From a virus: 48,758 nt of DNA. The stretch covers positions 1-48,758 of the IMG/VR virus record IMGVR_UViG_3300047558_000261; one strand, 5' to 3'. Under the pieces are notes generated by a model. It worked only from the letters and a program-made list of their open reading frames with translations. It searched no databases and had not been told where the DNA came from. How positions within the stretch are numbered: position 1 is the first letter of the stretch; each line of letters starts with the position of its first letter. Positions 16,236 through 27,237 of the stretch are shown in pieces. Position numbers and translations under genes: made by a program.

Positions 16236-19200
16236 ATGGCAGACAGTTACCGCGACTACTTCAACGACCGCATCACTCAAGAAATGGACCGCCAAAAGGA
16301 ATACGGTCTGAATGCCAAGTACGATGCGGTGCAAAAAGCCAGCGATGAGAAGATTGCGCAGCTGAAAGAAGAAATTCGCACCAATACCCGCAACGACGAT
16401 CTCTATTGGAAGAGCCGCACGGGTTCTTCGGTGCTGGAAGACTTTGCTGATGTGGGTCTGGCGGGTGTGCAAGGTGCAGAAACGCTTCTGAAGCTGCCCA
16501 CCATGGTTGTCGACAAGGCCATGACTGGCAATTTCTATGGTCCTGCCACGCAAAAACTCAGCGAGTGGCAAGACGATCAAGAGAAGATGAAATCGGCCTT
16601 GTCCCAGTACAAGACCCAAGAAAAAAGTGCTGTCACGGCCGAACGTGGCCAAGCCGTCAAGGATGCCGTGGGTGATGGGCTTGCCGGCACAGCGGCTCAG
16701 GTGGCTACCGAGTTCGGATCGTCTTTCTGGGAAGCCATGAAGGATCCCACGAGCATCCCTGAGTTCTTGGCTCAGCAAGCCGCACAGTTGGGCGTGACCG
16801 GCAAGGTCGGCCGTACCGTGGAAGCCGGTGCCAAGGTTGCCGCCAAGGCAGCGCCGAAGCTGGCCGCTACCAAGTTGGGTGAAGCCGCTCTCGAGAAGAG
16901 CGCTACAGCCGGTGCTGTTGGCTTCAGTGCTGGGTTGCAGGGCATCGATGTCGGCTCTGACACGATGCAACGCCTCATGGCCCTGCCAGATGACCTCTGG
17001 CTTCAGAACCCTGAGTACCTCGCCCGCGCGCAAGAGGTGGGTGCCGACGCAGCCAAACAGGAAATCGCATCCGACCTGGCCAGCAAAGCCACGTTGGCCG
17101 CAGCCGGCGCTTCGTTGCTGAGCACCAAGATGGTCCCCGGGGGTGCTGCCCTCGAGAAGGCTCTCGTTGGCAAGGGTAAGGCCAGCATCGGCATGGTGCC
17201 CAAGGTGTTTGCTGCCGAAGGTACCCAAGAAGGTTTGGAGGAAGGCTCTGGCCAGTTCCTCAACAACGTCGCTACCCGACAGATCAACCCCAACCAGTCA
17301 TTGGCTGAGGGTGTGGGTAATGCTGCCGGCCAAGGCGCCTTCATGGGTGGCTTGTTGGGTGGTGGGGTGCAAGCCCTGAACACCACAGTCCCTGAGTCGA
17401 TTCGCAATCTCGCCGTTGCACGTGTACAGGAGAGCAGCGATCAGGACACGCTCAAGGCAATCATCGCAAGCGGCGACGTGTCTGCGTTAGTCGATCCCAA
17501 GAGCGCGACCTACAACCCTGGTTTGGCTGTGCAAGGTCTTCAAGCCATTGCATCGCAAGAAGGCAAGTCCGCAGAGGACAAGCAAGCAGCACTCGAGCAA
17601 GCCGCCAAGGTGGTGTCGGATGCGCAGACCCATGTGGAAACGCTGAAAAACAGTTTGAGCCGCATCACCAAGGAAGGTCTGGTAGCAGATCTGGCCATGG
17701 CCAACGATGCGCTGGCCGCAACCGATCCTACCGACACCAATCAGGTCAATGTCATCAAGACATGGATCGATGGTGTGCAAGGCAAGATTGATCGCTTCGA
17801 TGAGAAGGCTGCAGCAGAGACGTTGGCCACTCGCCAGCAAGAAATCACTGCATTGGAAGACCAGATTCAGGCATCCAAGGACACGGTCTCCCGTTTTCGT
17901 AAAGACCTGCAGTCGGTTGATGTGGATGTCGAAGCGGAAGCCAAGAACATCACGGCCGCAGACCCTGTGGCTTCACAAGCAGCAGCCGACAAGATCATCA
18001 ATTTGTCGATGGCTGCACCTGAGCGCTTGTCCGATGAGACAGCTCAGCGATTGGCTCAGTCAGAAAGCCTGACTGCAGACCAGCGCGCGTACTTCCGTGT
18101 GTTCTCGAAGGCGCGTGCGCATGCCAACAGTCTGCTCACCATGGGTGAGACCAGCCAAGAGATTTACCTGGGTGCAGCGGCCGACCCTACCAAAGGCAAA
18201 CCACGCATGCTGGGCATCAAGGACTACCGAGAGGAAGTCGGCAATGCACTGGCCACTGGAGACCGCAAGGAAGCTGCACGCTTCCTGATCCTGCTCAAGG
18301 CATTTGCCACAGGCCATGCCAAGAAAGCCAAGTTGGTCACCGATGCCTATGCCGAAGTCAAGGCCGGCGGCGCTGATCGCCGTCTGGTGCGCTTGGCCGA
18401 TGGGAATTGGAAAGTGGAAGAGGGCAAGTTTGCTTCGGCAGACGCCCGTCAAGAAAACGGTGGTTTGGACATCACCAAGGCATCGGCAAAGTTGCCGCGG
18501 GAAATCCAAACTGAAGCAGCTGCACTGAGTTCTGCCTATGACGAGCTGACTGCAGCGTACAAAGTCAAGTTTGGTGGTTCCAATGTCAAGAACGTATCAC
18601 CCGCCCCGGGAGTTCAAGAGAGCTCGACAGAGCAAGCTACGGCCCCGGCAGAAGCAAGTGCCGAAGCAGGAGCTGCAAGCGATGAACAAGGATCCGCAAA
18701 GCCAGATGTACAGAGCAGCAAGTCAGCTGACACAGCTGAAGCGGCTCAAGCCGATGGAGTAACTGAGGAAGCCTCCGGCTCTTCTGCGAAGACTGTAGAA
18801 ACTGTGTCGACTGAATCTACTAAGTCGACTACAGCTGAAACCCAGTCTACTGAGGAAGGTACCACAGTCGAAGACGTGCCCGAAGCGGCACTTGAAGATG
18901 CGTCGAGCACTCAAGGCTTGTCGGTATTTCAAGACAAGTCGGCCGATGAAGTGTTGCCTGCAGGTACCAAGTTGGGTGCTGTGTATCGCACCCTCAACAA
19001 GGCTGTGGCTTTCCTGACCCAGACTAAGAAGCGCATCGAAAAGGATGCGGACATCGCCAAGGATCGTCCCCTGGTGTCGGTCGGCAACCTGCTGAGCCTG
19101 TGGAATGCCGGCACAGTGGTACCCACGGACTTCTTCCAAGAGTCATTGACCGACGAAGAGATTGGCTCGCTGACCAACTTCCAGAAGTTTGCCAATAAGT

Positions 19201-22200
19201 GGGCACCCCTGATCCGTGAGCAATTGATCAAGGGTGGCTTGGCCAATTTAAAGGGTGTCAAGCCACGAGCAGACTTCTTGTTCGAAGATCCGCTCCAAGA
19301 CTTCTTCAATGCAGATGGTTCGGTGGACGAGAACCTCGTCACGGCCATTGCCTATGGTGCCTACAGCTGGATGGCTGAGACCGTCAACGGTACGGCATTG
19401 AAGGACTCCGAAGCCATCCTGAAGATGAATGGCTTGCGCGAGAACATGGACTTGTCGGTGACCACTGCGGGCATGAAAGCCTTGTCGGATCTGGCCACGA
19501 CGCAAGACCGTGCCGCTGCCAACATCGGCAAGCACATCGTCGACGCCTTGGGCCTGAAAGCCAACGCAAAAGCCGAAGCCAATTACATGGCCAAACTGCA
19601 GACAGCTTTTGGCCTGCAAGCCATTGTGCTCTTGGCTTCACAAGACCTCATTGACACCGTGAATTACACCGGTGCCGAGATGAACGAATTCATCGATGGC
19701 TTGAACGTGGACAACGAGTTTGCCCAGTTTGAGTACGTGCGCGTGGTTCGCAGCAATCTCAAGCTAACCGGCGCCAACAAGGAGATCAAGGATTCCTCCG
19801 TAGGCTCACGCGGTGTGCTGACTCGTATGTTCAGCTCCGAGGCTTCACCCGCTTACGCTTCTTGGGTCCCACGTCGTTTTTCTCAGGCCTACGCAAAGAA
19901 GACCGGCCAGAACATCACCGAGAAGCAACGCAAGATCTTGGACGCAGCCCAGCAAGTCCCCCATCGCATCATCCCAGCCATGTGGAATGCGTTGAACGTG
20001 TTGGGTGACACCGTGATCCTGCAAGCCGCTGGCTGGAAGGAGTACGACGAGTCCAAATTGCACGTCGAGAACCGTTTGAACATGCAAGCCAAGAACGACG
20101 GCTTGGAAGTTCAGCTCGAAGGCATGAAGAACTTGGTGCAAGACGCAGAGAAGAACAGCCCCAACAAACTGGAGCAGGCCTTCTATGCGACTTACGAAGT
20201 GTGGCGAAACTTCCGTGTGGGTGTGGCAACTCAAGACATGAACTTGCAAGGCAGCAAGATCCATCGCTTCATGTTCTACCGCCCTGAGTGGGTGACCAAG
20301 TTGAACCTGAACGACCGCAAGGCCATGGACCGATTCGAGTTGGCCGTGGCTCAGGCATTTGGGGTCAAGGTGGACCAGCAGAACAATGTGGCCACGCTGC
20401 AGTTGTTCAACGATCGCATGGCTGAGAACGACGGTGCGATCAAGAAGCTTGCCATGGCCGTTGCCGCGGCAATCGAATCCAATGATGCCAATGCCTTGAC
20501 CGGCGGTCAGAAGCAAGAGGTTGCTGAGTTTGCTGCCGGTCGTGAAGGCATGCAATCTCTCCAGGCCCTGGTGGCTTACGGCAAAGTGTTGAATGCCGTG
20601 GCTCAGCAAGAGTCCGGTGCTGACGTGAACGATGTCACTGTGCACATGCTGGTGGGCGTGGACGGCAAGACCAACGGCCCGATCTTGACTCAGTTGGCTT
20701 TGGGTGCTGCCGATACGGCCAAGAACTTGTTCACCCGTCTGAACCGTGGCGGCATGTACAAGAGCGACGACGGCGTCAAGAACTACAACCACTGGTACGA
20801 GCGCGCGACCAGCTTGGACCTGTACGAAGACTTGGCCTTCCAGATCTTGAACGGCATCGCCGTGACCAAGGACTTTGCAGCCATCAGCGTCTTTACCAAA
20901 AAACTGATCGACGAGAACGAAAAAGTCACCACCGACGGCCGCAAGCTGGCCAAGACACCGCTGACCGCTTTCATCTTTGGTTCGTCCATTGATGGTTCGG
21001 TGCGCAGCATGCAGGAAGCTTTCGTCCAGCAAGTGATTGACCGCATCGAAGCGGTGGCCACTGGCCAAGACAAGAAGACCAGTCGTGCGGATTTGATCTT
21101 TGGTTTGAACCAGCTGCTGGGTACCAACCTGTCCGAGAACACCCCCATCGACGAACTGATGGAGAAGCGCTTCACGAAGGCAGACCGTCAAAAGCTGGCC
21201 GACAAGTTCTATGAGCAGATCGGCTCACGTGTTGAAGACACCATGAAGGCGTACTTCGAAACGTACCTGAACCGCCGCAATGACATCAACCGCACGATCC
21301 AAGGATCGTTCGAGATCTACAACGCGATCTACCAAGACCTCAAGGCCAAGGAAATCCAACGCTTGATCGAGGCAGGCGAGATCGACACCGTTGAACGTGA
21401 CGGCAAGAAGGTCCCGATCCACAACATGACGATGGCTCAAGAGCAAGCCTTGCGTGAGAAGGTCAAGGCCATCATGCCTATGGCCAACACTGCTTACACG
21501 GTCGACAACAACGAGCTCGATGCTGGCCTGATGATGGCCAAGAACAGTCCAATGACGAGCGACGAGGCCAGCAACCGCGTCAAGATCCAGTTGGGCAAGC
21601 GCATTCCGAAGAAAAACGGCTATCCCGTGTCGACATTCGTGGGTCAAGCCCTGACTCAGAGCGAACGCAACCCCGGGGTTGCCGGTTTGCCGTACTTCAT
21701 GCACTCGCTGGACAGTTTCATCATGCACATGTCTCTGATCGGGACTGAAACACTGAACGTGCACGACGAAGCGGCGAACGGGGTGGGCAATGTGGAGAAA
21801 ACAGCCCAAGCCATCAACCAATCGACTTGGGAAGGCATGCTCAAATTCTCGCCAGCGACCGAAAGTTACAACATGCTTGTGCGCGTGCTGCAAAACGCAG
21901 CCCAGATGGCTCAGGCAGGGGAACTTTCCCCCGAAGCACTGGCCGGCATCAAGCAGGCACTGCGTGCGCAGCTCCCTTACGCGCTGCGTAACGAGATTGC
22001 TGACGACAAACTGGCATCGGTAGTGTTGGATCTGGCTTTCCGTGCCCAGTTCGAAGCCAACCGCGTCCGTTTGGAGACCTTGGCTCAGATGACATCTATC
22101 GACCAGTACACCTGGGAAGGTGGCGAGTACATGGTGACCAAGCAGGACCGCCAAAACGCGCAGGAAGCCCTCCAAAAGCACCTGCAGGTGTCTGCGGTAG

Positions 22201-25200
22201 ACCCAACCCTCATTGCGGCCACAGAGGCCCTGAATAAGGCCTTGGCTGAGACGTCCGTAAAGGCCGATCCGGTGGTGATCGAGCAGGACAAGACGGTCGG
22301 CAAGAGCTCGATCGGTGAGTTGGGCAAGCCTGCCATCGCCAGCGATCGTGATCTGGTGGAATTCTTCAGGGTAAACCCGAATGCCACGGCCAAGCAGGTG
22401 ATTGATCTGTTGTCGGCGGCAGGGCGCCTCAGCCCTGTGAACCGCAAGTTGCTGCAACTGGTCAGCCGTGTGGTCTCAGCTGATCTGCCGATCCAGTACG
22501 TGACCTCGCGCACGACGGAAGAGCAAGTGCTCGAGAAAGCCAAGTCCCCCTCACGCGGTTGGTACGTGGTGAAGGGCAATGCAGAGTCGATCTACGTCCT
22601 GAGCCCTGAGTTCAAGAACTCTGGCTTGACGGCTGAGACCTTGCTGCATGAATTGATCCATGCCGCCGTGGCCAAGACGATTGCCAACCCCACGGCCGAA
22701 GGCAAGAAGCTGGTGGGTGAGCTGGAATCTCTCATGGCCAAGGCCAAGGAGTTCGCTGCAGCCAATGGCCTGACCCAGTTCGATGCGGCACTGAATGACG
22801 TTCAAGAATTCGTGGCTTGGGGCATGAGCAATCTGGACTTCCAGAAGGAAGTCTTGACCAAGATCACCTTCGAGTCCAAGACTCGTGGCAGTGCTCTGGT
22901 GACCGGCATGCAGAAGTTCATCTCCACGCTGGTCGGCTTGCTCTACAAGAAGCCTGATGAAAACATGGACAGTGGTCTGTCGGTGTTGGTGAGCAACGTG
23001 TCTGGTCTCTTCAACGAAGCCAGCCAACAAACCAACGAAACCACAAGCATCAATCTGTCTCAGCAAAGCCAGCAAGCAGGGGCGGAGTTCACTGCCCAGC
23101 AAGTGTTCAAGTCTTTGGACAAGGGCAACGTCAGCCCATCCTTCCAAAGCCACATGAGCAACTTGCTCTCTGGCATGGTGCAGTCGGTCTACGGTCCGTT
23201 CGGTACCTTGAAGGAAGCGATGAAGTCGTCCATGGCCAGCACTCCGATGGATGCTTGGCTCAAGGCGATCGAGACTGGGGTGGCACCGTTTGCTTCGAAG
23301 TTGGTGAACTCCAACTTTGCAGCCAGTGCACAGGAAGTGTTCGTGATGGAGCAGGTCGAAGCCACAGTGGCCTCGGCACTGAGCATCAACGACATCACCA
23401 CCAAGCCGGCATACCGCGAGCTCTACAAGCTCTTCACCGAAGCCAAGGAAACGCTGACCGTTCAGGACTTCGTGAACGCTGGCTTCACAGCAGCGGATCA
23501 TGCTTTCGTCTTCAACATCGAAGGTGGCAACGATGGTCGTTCGGACTACCTGTCTCGCTTTGCTGCGCTGGGCCTAGCCAATGAGAAGTTCAAGGGTCTG
23601 CTGAACTTCAAGACGGAAGCTGGTCGCGTGAATGTGGGCAACGAGAAGTCGCTCTTCGATCGTTTGAACGCTTGGTTCGAACAGATCTTGGCCTACTTCA
23701 ACCACAAGGCCACCAACACCTACGCGGGTCAGAAGGCTGACTCCAAGTTGGAAGCACTGGTCGATCGCCTGATGGACATCGAAGCCAAGCATCGCTTCAA
23801 GGCCAATGCCGGTGAGACCGCGTTCCAGAAGTACGGCGCCGTGGTCGAAGACATGACCAAGGATCTGGTCGACGCCTCCAAGCAGAAGGTCATCGACTGT
23901 GCCAACAGCCCGATCGTTCGCAACTCCTCCTCCGGTATCGTGAAGTGGGGTGCTGCGATCGGCAAGGTGGCGGCTTCGGGTCGTGCTGCTGCCGTGATGA
24001 CGGCACTGCGAAGCCTGCGTGATCATGCCACCGATGAGCGTGATGGTGTGTGGGCTGGCTTGATGCGTGAGATGAAGGGCCCTGCAGAGTTGGTTCAGGC
24101 CTTGCTCCTGATGACGAAGCACAGCGAGAACCTTCGCCAGAATGCCATCGCGCAAACGGCCAGCGTGTTGCTGAAAGAGTTCAAAAATGGCGGCAAGTCG
24201 TTGGGTAAGGAAGACAAGGTTGCATTGACTTCGGTGCTGCTGCGAAGCGGTGCCCACAACTTGATGGGTCAGTACTCGTTGGCTCAGATTGCGCAGATGG
24301 TCAGCAGCAACACCGCGTTGGACCAAGAAATTGCCGCGGTAGAAGCGTCGTTGACGACGGGCTTGAAGCAGATGCACATCAACATGGCCAAAGGCCTTGG
24401 CTACTTCAAAGCCACGGACCTGAACACCGTGCCGTTCCTGATGCGTAATGCCTACGTGATTGCTCGCATGTTGGACACCCAATACGCTGGCCAGATCACC
24501 GAAGCCCAAGCCGCTGCAGAAGAGAGCAAGATTGCTTCGTTGGTTTCGTTGTACGCGATCAAGTACAGCACCGTGAAGGATCGCCAAGCGGTGTCGTCCA
24601 TCATGGAGCAAGAGAACCTGCGCACCGATGGCAACGGGGTCGACCTGATGCTGAAGTTGCACAAGGACATGGAGCAGGAATCGCTAGATCGCCTCTTTAA
24701 TGGCAACCGTGTGCAGATGACCCATGGCTACACGCCTGAGATCTACGATGCTTACGTGACGATTCAGGTAGCCAATGAGCAAGAGGGTGCTCGCCTGGTA
24801 GCCCAGGGCTACGAGAAGGGTGACCTGGTGACGTCAGACAAGAACGTCCCTGATGCGGCCGGTGTCTACGGCATGAAGCAGCACATCTACATCCGCCGTG
24901 ACGGTGGTCTGACCCGTCGTGTGTCGGGTGTGATGTCGTTGACGGGTATGAAAGCCAAGGGCACGATGATCCACAACGGGTTCATGAACACGAACACCTA
25001 CCAAGGCACGTGGAACGCTTCGCTGCAGAACTCGGTGATGATTGCCAAGCAAGGTGAGTTGGCTGCCATGGCTTCGAATACGAACTTCGATCCGACGGCC
25101 AACAAGCAAGTGAACGTGGCTCCGGTCTATAACGACAACGGACACGTCGTGAACTGGGCCCACATGATGGGTGGCAAAACCAAGGATCGAATCTTGAAGC

Positions 25201-26552
25201 GCGAGAACCGCTTCGACAAGGTCATGGGCACCTTGGCTGGTTCGATCATCGACAAGCACAAGGGCCGTGAGCTGAACGAGCAAGCGATCACGGCGCTCTT
25301 GACCCAGTACACGGTAGAGAAGTCGGTGACGCCTTGGTCTTACGTGGAGATCGGTCCGCTCTCGAGCGATCCCGAGAACCGCGAGCTCTGGGACCTGTTG
25401 CCTGAGCAGACGCGCATGGACATTCGCAAGATCTGGGGCCGTGACTCAATCATGGTTCGCAAGGATTCTGTGGACGTGATCTTCGGCTACCGCAAACTCT
25501 CGGCCGGTGACTTCCTGAACAAGGAGCGCAAGGACTTGGAAGGTGTGGAGCTCATGGCTCGCAACCTCTTCAACTCGCTGGCTCTGTACCGCGGCAAGTC
25601 TCAAGAGGAAGCCGACGATTGGGCCAAACGCATGGGTGCTGCTGTCGTCAAGGGTGAGCGTGGCTGGCAGGAGATCTACAAGGAAGTCAAAGATATCATC
25701 GTGGTCAAGAACTTGATCACGCTCTTGGGCAACATTCACAGCAACGTGTCGTTGCTTTGGTTGCTCGGTGTGGATGATGGCTGGAAGCGTCAGTGGACGG
25801 CACTGCGCGGCATCATGGCCTACGAAGAGCACAGCAAGCGCTTGATGGAAATCCAGATGAAGCTGGACTCTGGCTATGCCGGCAACCGCTCAGTGCTCGA
25901 GCAAGAGGTGGTTCGCTTGCAGAACGAGATCGCGCGCAACCCAGTGACCAAGTTGGTCGAAGCTGGCTTGATGCCCACGATCGTGGAAGACGTGGACCTG
26001 CAGGAAGATCCCTACAGCTACAAGAGCGAGCTCAGCGAGAAGCTGGAGAAGTGGACCAACAAGTTGCCTGAGAGTGTGCGCAAGGCAAGCAAGGTGGTCT
26101 ACATGACCCACGACACGCCGCTCTACAAGGTGCTCAGCCGTGCTACTCAGTACTCAGACTTCGTGGCTCGCTATGCGATGTACGAGCACCTGACCACAGG
26201 CAAGGAACCGATGAGCCATGACAAGGCGATCCTAAAGACCTTGAACGCATTCGTGCACTACGACGTGCCAATGCAGCGCAACTTGCAGTACCTAGATGAC
26301 ATGGGCTTCACGCCCTTCATGAAGTACTTCTACCGTGTGCAGCGTGTCTTGTTCGAGACGATGAGGGAACGCCCTGCTCGGGCGTTGAGCATGATTCTGC
26401 TGAACAGATTTGTGGATTTGGGACCCATCGTTCTGGATTCCTCACTGGTACATCACGCCGGCAACATGCCTTTCCGTGGGGGTGCGTTGCAGCTGCCAGG
26501 GGTATTGGATGAGCTCTTGACAGTCCAGGCTGGGCTGGCAGTCGTTAAATAA
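16236..26552 (+). CDS. Giant 3438-residue virion protein with zinc-peptidase motif
   Basis: One frame covers about a fifth of the window. The N-terminal part is helical and Ala-rich, with Gly/Ala stretches (about residues 150-380) that could insert in membranes. Residues 785-893 form a Ser/Thr/Glu/Ala low-complexity linker. A HELIH zinc-peptidase motif lies at residues 2138-2142, with a likely third ligand Glu2191 in DVQEFVAWG; this block resembles the peptidase found in large polyvalent phage proteins. The remaining long helical regions have no motif I recognise. Its position after ejection proteins suggests it is packaged and injected like T7 gp16, N4 vRNAP or Bcep22-type giant proteins. 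I see no T7-type RNA polymerase motifs. Activity of the peptidase is inferred. Confidence 0.75.
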   Translation: MADSYRDYFNDRITQEMDRQKEYGLNAKYDAVQKASDEKIAQLKEEIRTNTRNDDLYWKSRTGSSVLEDFADVGLAGVQGAETLLKLPTMVVDKAMTGNFYGPATQKLSEWQDDQEKMKSALSQYKTQEKSAVTAERGQAVKDAVGDGLAGTAAQVATEFGSSFWEAMKDPTSIPEFLAQQAAQLGVTGKVGRTVEAGAKVAAKAAPKLAATKLGEAALEKSATAGAVGFSAGLQGIDVGSDTMQRLMALPDDLWLQNPEYLARAQEVGADAAKQEIASDLASKATLAAAGASLLSTKMVPGGAALEKALVGKGKASIGMVPKVFAAEGTQEGLEEGSGQFLNNVATRQINPNQSLAEGVGNAAGQGAFMGGLLGGGVQALNTTVPESIRNLAVARVQESSDQDTLKAIIASGDVSALVDPKSATYNPGLAVQGLQAIASQEGKSAEDKQAALEQAAKVVSDAQTHVETLKNSLSRITKEGLVADLAMANDALAATDPTDTNQVNVIKTWIDGVQGKIDRFDEKAAAETLATRQQEITALEDQIQASKDTVSRFRKDLQSVDVDVEAEAKNITAADPVASQAAADKIINLSMAAPERLSDETAQRLAQSESLTADQRAYFRVFSKARAHANSLLTMGETSQEIYLGAAADPTKGKPRMLGIKDYREEVGNALATGDRKEAARFLILLKAFATGHAKKAKLVTDAYAEVKAGGADRRLVRLADGNWKVEEGKFASADARQENGGLDITKASAKLPREIQTEAAALSSAYDELTAAYKVKFGGSNVKNVSPAPGVQESSTEQATAPAEASAEAGAASDEQGSAKPDVQSSKSADTAEAAQADGVTEEASGSSAKTVETVSTESTKSTTAETQSTEEGTTVEDVPEAALEDASSTQGLSVFQDKSADEVLPAGTKLGAVYRTLNKAVAFLTQTKKRIEKDADIAKDRPLVSVGNLLSLWNAGTVVPTDFFQESLTDEEIGSLTNFQKFANKWAPLIREQLIKGGLANLKGVKPRADFLFEDPLQDFFNADGSVDENLVTAIAYGAYSWMAETVNGTALKDSEAILKMNGLRENMDLSVTTAGMKALSDLATTQDRAAANIGKHIVDALGLKANAKAEANYMAKLQTAFGLQAIVLLASQDLIDTVNYTGAEMNEFIDGLNVDNEFAQFEYVRVVRSNLKLTGANKEIKDSSVGSRGVLTRMFSSEASPAYASWVPRRFSQAYAKKTGQNITEKQRKILDAAQQVPHRIIPAMWNALNVLGDTVILQAAGWKEYDESKLHVENRLNMQAKNDGLEVQLEGMKNLVQDAEKNSPNKLEQAFYATYEVWRNFRVGVATQDMNLQGSKIHRFMFYRPEWVTKLNLNDRKAMDRFELAVAQAFGVKVDQQNNVATLQLFNDRMAENDGAIKKLAMAVAAAIESNDANALTGGQKQEVAEFAAGREGMQSLQALVAYGKVLNAVAQQESGADVNDVTVHMLVGVDGKTNGPILTQLALGAADTAKNLFTRLNRGGMYKSDDGVKNYNHWYERATSLDLYEDLAFQILNGIAVTKDFAAISVFTKKLIDENEKVTTDGRKLAKTPLTAFIFGSSIDGSVRSMQEAFVQQVIDRIEAVATGQDKKTSRADLIFGLNQLLGTNLSENTPIDELMEKRFTKADRQKLADKFYEQIGSRVEDTMKAYFETYLNRRNDINRTIQGSFEIYNAIYQDLKAKEIQRLIEAGEIDTVERDGKKVPIHNMTMAQEQALREKVKAIMPMANTAYTVDNNELDAGLMMAKNSPMTSDEASNRVKIQLGKRIPKKNGYPVSTFVGQALTQSERNPGVAGLPYFMHSLDSFIMHMSLIGTETLNVHDEAANGVGNVEKTAQAINQSTWEGMLKFSPATESYNMLVRVLQNAAQMAQAGELSPEALAGIKQALRAQLPYALRNEIADDKLASVVLDLAFRAQFEANRVRLETLAQMTSIDQYTWEGGEYMVTKQDRQNAQEALQKHLQVSAVDPTLIAATEALNKALAETSVKADPVVIEQDKTVGKSSIGELGKPAIASDRDLVEFFRVNPNATAKQVIDLLSAAGRLSPVNRKLLQLVSRVVSADLPIQYVTSRTTEEQVLEKAKSPSRGWYVVKGNAESIYVLSPEFKNSGLTAETLLHELIHAAVAKTIANPTAEGKKLVGELESLMAKAKEFAAANGLTQFDAALNDVQEFVAWGMSNLDFQKEVLTKITFESKTRGSALVTGMQKFISTLVGLLYKKPDENMDSGLSVLVSNVSGLFNEASQQTNETTSINLSQQSQQAGAEFTAQQVFKSLDKGNVSPSFQSHMSNLLSGMVQSVYGPFGTLKEAMKSSMASTPMDAWLKAIETGVAPFASKLVNSNFAASAQEVFVMEQVEATVASALSINDITTKPAYRELYKLFTEAKETLTVQDFVNAGFTAADHAFVFNIEGGNDGRSDYLSRFAALGLANEKFKGLLNFKTEAGRVNVGNEKSLFDRLNAWFEQILAYFNHKATNTYAGQKADSKLEALVDRLMDIEAKHRFKANAGETAFQKYGAVVEDMTKDLVDASKQKVIDCANSPIVRNSSSGIVKWGAAIGKVAASGRAAAVMTALRSLRDHATDERDGVWAGLMREMKGPAELVQALLLMTKHSENLRQNAIAQTASVLLKEFKNGGKSLGKEDKVALTSVLLRSGAHNLMGQYSLAQIAQMVSSNTALDQEIAAVEASLTTGLKQMHINMAKGLGYFKATDLNTVPFLMRNAYVIARMLDTQYAGQITEAQAAAEESKIASLVSLYAIKYSTVKDRQAVSSIMEQENLRTDGNGVDLMLKLHKDMEQESLDRLFNGNRVQMTHGYTPEIYDAYVTIQVANEQEGARLVAQGYEKGDLVTSDKNVPDAAGVYGMKQHIYIRRDGGLTRRVSGVMSLTGMKAKGTMIHNGFMNTNTYQGTWNASLQNSVMIAKQGELAAMASNTNFDPTANKQVNVAPVYNDNGHVVNWAHMMGGKTKDRILKRENRFDKVMGTLAGSIIDKHKGRELNEQAITALLTQYTVEKSVTPWSYVEIGPLSSDPENRELWDLLPEQTRMDIRKIWGRDSIMVRKDSVDVIFGYRKLSAGDFLNKERKDLEGVELMARNLFNSLALYRGKSQEEADDWAKRMGAAVVKGERGWQEIYKEVKDIIVVKNLITLLGNIHSNVSLLWLLGVDDGWKRQWTALRGIMAYEEHSKRLMEIQMKLDSGYAGNRSVLEQEVVRLQNEIARNPVTKLVEAGLMPTIVEDVDLQEDPYSYKSELSEKLEKWTNKLPESVRKASKVVYMTHDTPLYKVLSRATQYSDFVARYAMYEHLTTGKEPMSHDKAILKTLNAFVHYDVPMQRNLQYLDDMGFTPFMKYFYRVQRVLFETMRERPARALSMILLNRFVDLGPIVLDSSLVHHAGNMPFRGGALQLPGVLDELLTVQAGLAVVK

Positions 26553-26633
26553 CTTATGGGTGGGGGCTACAGGTAAGAAGTTACCCTACAGCTACTATCG
26601 CCACGATATAAAAGCGTAACCCCCATTCATAAG

Positions 26634-26654
26634 CACCGTCTCTCCGATGTGTCA
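26634..26654 (+). repeat. Hairpin module copy 1 of 4
   Basis: The stem CACCG/CGATG (one C-A mismatch) has loop TCTCTC, followed by TGTCA. It starts directly after the 3' strand of the 14-pair helix ending at 26633. Confidence 0.65.
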
Positions 26655-26753
26655 TACGAGGCTTGTGTGCACTATTGCCTGCCCCAGGATTTACCGCGGT
26701 ACCTGGTAGCTCATGCTGGTAGTCCGTATATTACCGCTGCTCTTGAATTTGGT

Positions 26754-26774
26754 TCCTGTCTCTCCAGGATGTCA
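26754..26774 (+). repeat. Hairpin module copy 2 of 4
   Basis: The perfect stem TCCTG/CAGGA has loop TCTCTC, followed by TGTCA. Stem bases differ from the other copies while loop and tail are kept. Confidence 0.7.
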
Positions 26775-26980
26775 CGCCCTCGGATGCGTTAGCCTCAGGT
26801 TCGCTCGACATCTAGAATGAGCAACCCTTGAACTTGTTTGTCTTCGTGTTTCGATTCTTTGTGAACTCGTCTTGATGCACCGTCGTGAGGTTTGTCTCGT
26901 TGACCGGGCTCCTTTCGAAGGGAGTCTTGTCAACGTCTAGCACTGCCGCTGCAGCAGCCCAAGACAAGTTCACAAAAAAT

Positions 26981-27001
26981 CCTCGTCTCTCCGAGGCGTC
27001 A
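26981..27001 (+). repeat. Hairpin module copy 3 of 4
   Basis: The perfect stem CCTCG/CGAGG has loop TCTCTC, followed by CGTCA. It starts 7 bases after the helix strand ending at 26973. Confidence 0.7.
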
Positions 27002-27237
27002 CGCCGTTCTGCTGGACTTCTGATCTCCAGGCGTTCTCGTGTCGCAATTACAAACAATCCAGCTTGTGCCGGTCCCCGTATCATGGCCGGACATGGAGTT
27101 CAGGCTTTGGCCGTCGCTCGAGTAATGGGTTGATGGCTACTAGCTCTACGGCCTGTTATGGGCTTTCAACCTACGCTACTGCGTTCACCATCACGGGTGG
27201 GGACTGCTCACATAAAGCAGTGTAGGGAAGGAGTCTC

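Noticed and set aside
19845-22457. Long minus-strand frames inside the giant gene
   Set aside because: They come from codon bias of the plus-strand gene; no start sites or domains.
16236-26552. Giant protein as an N4-type virion RNA polymerase, given similar length and N4-like capsid
   Set aside because: I could not find the T7-family polymerase motifs, and the clear motif is a zinc peptidase; gene order also differs from N4.
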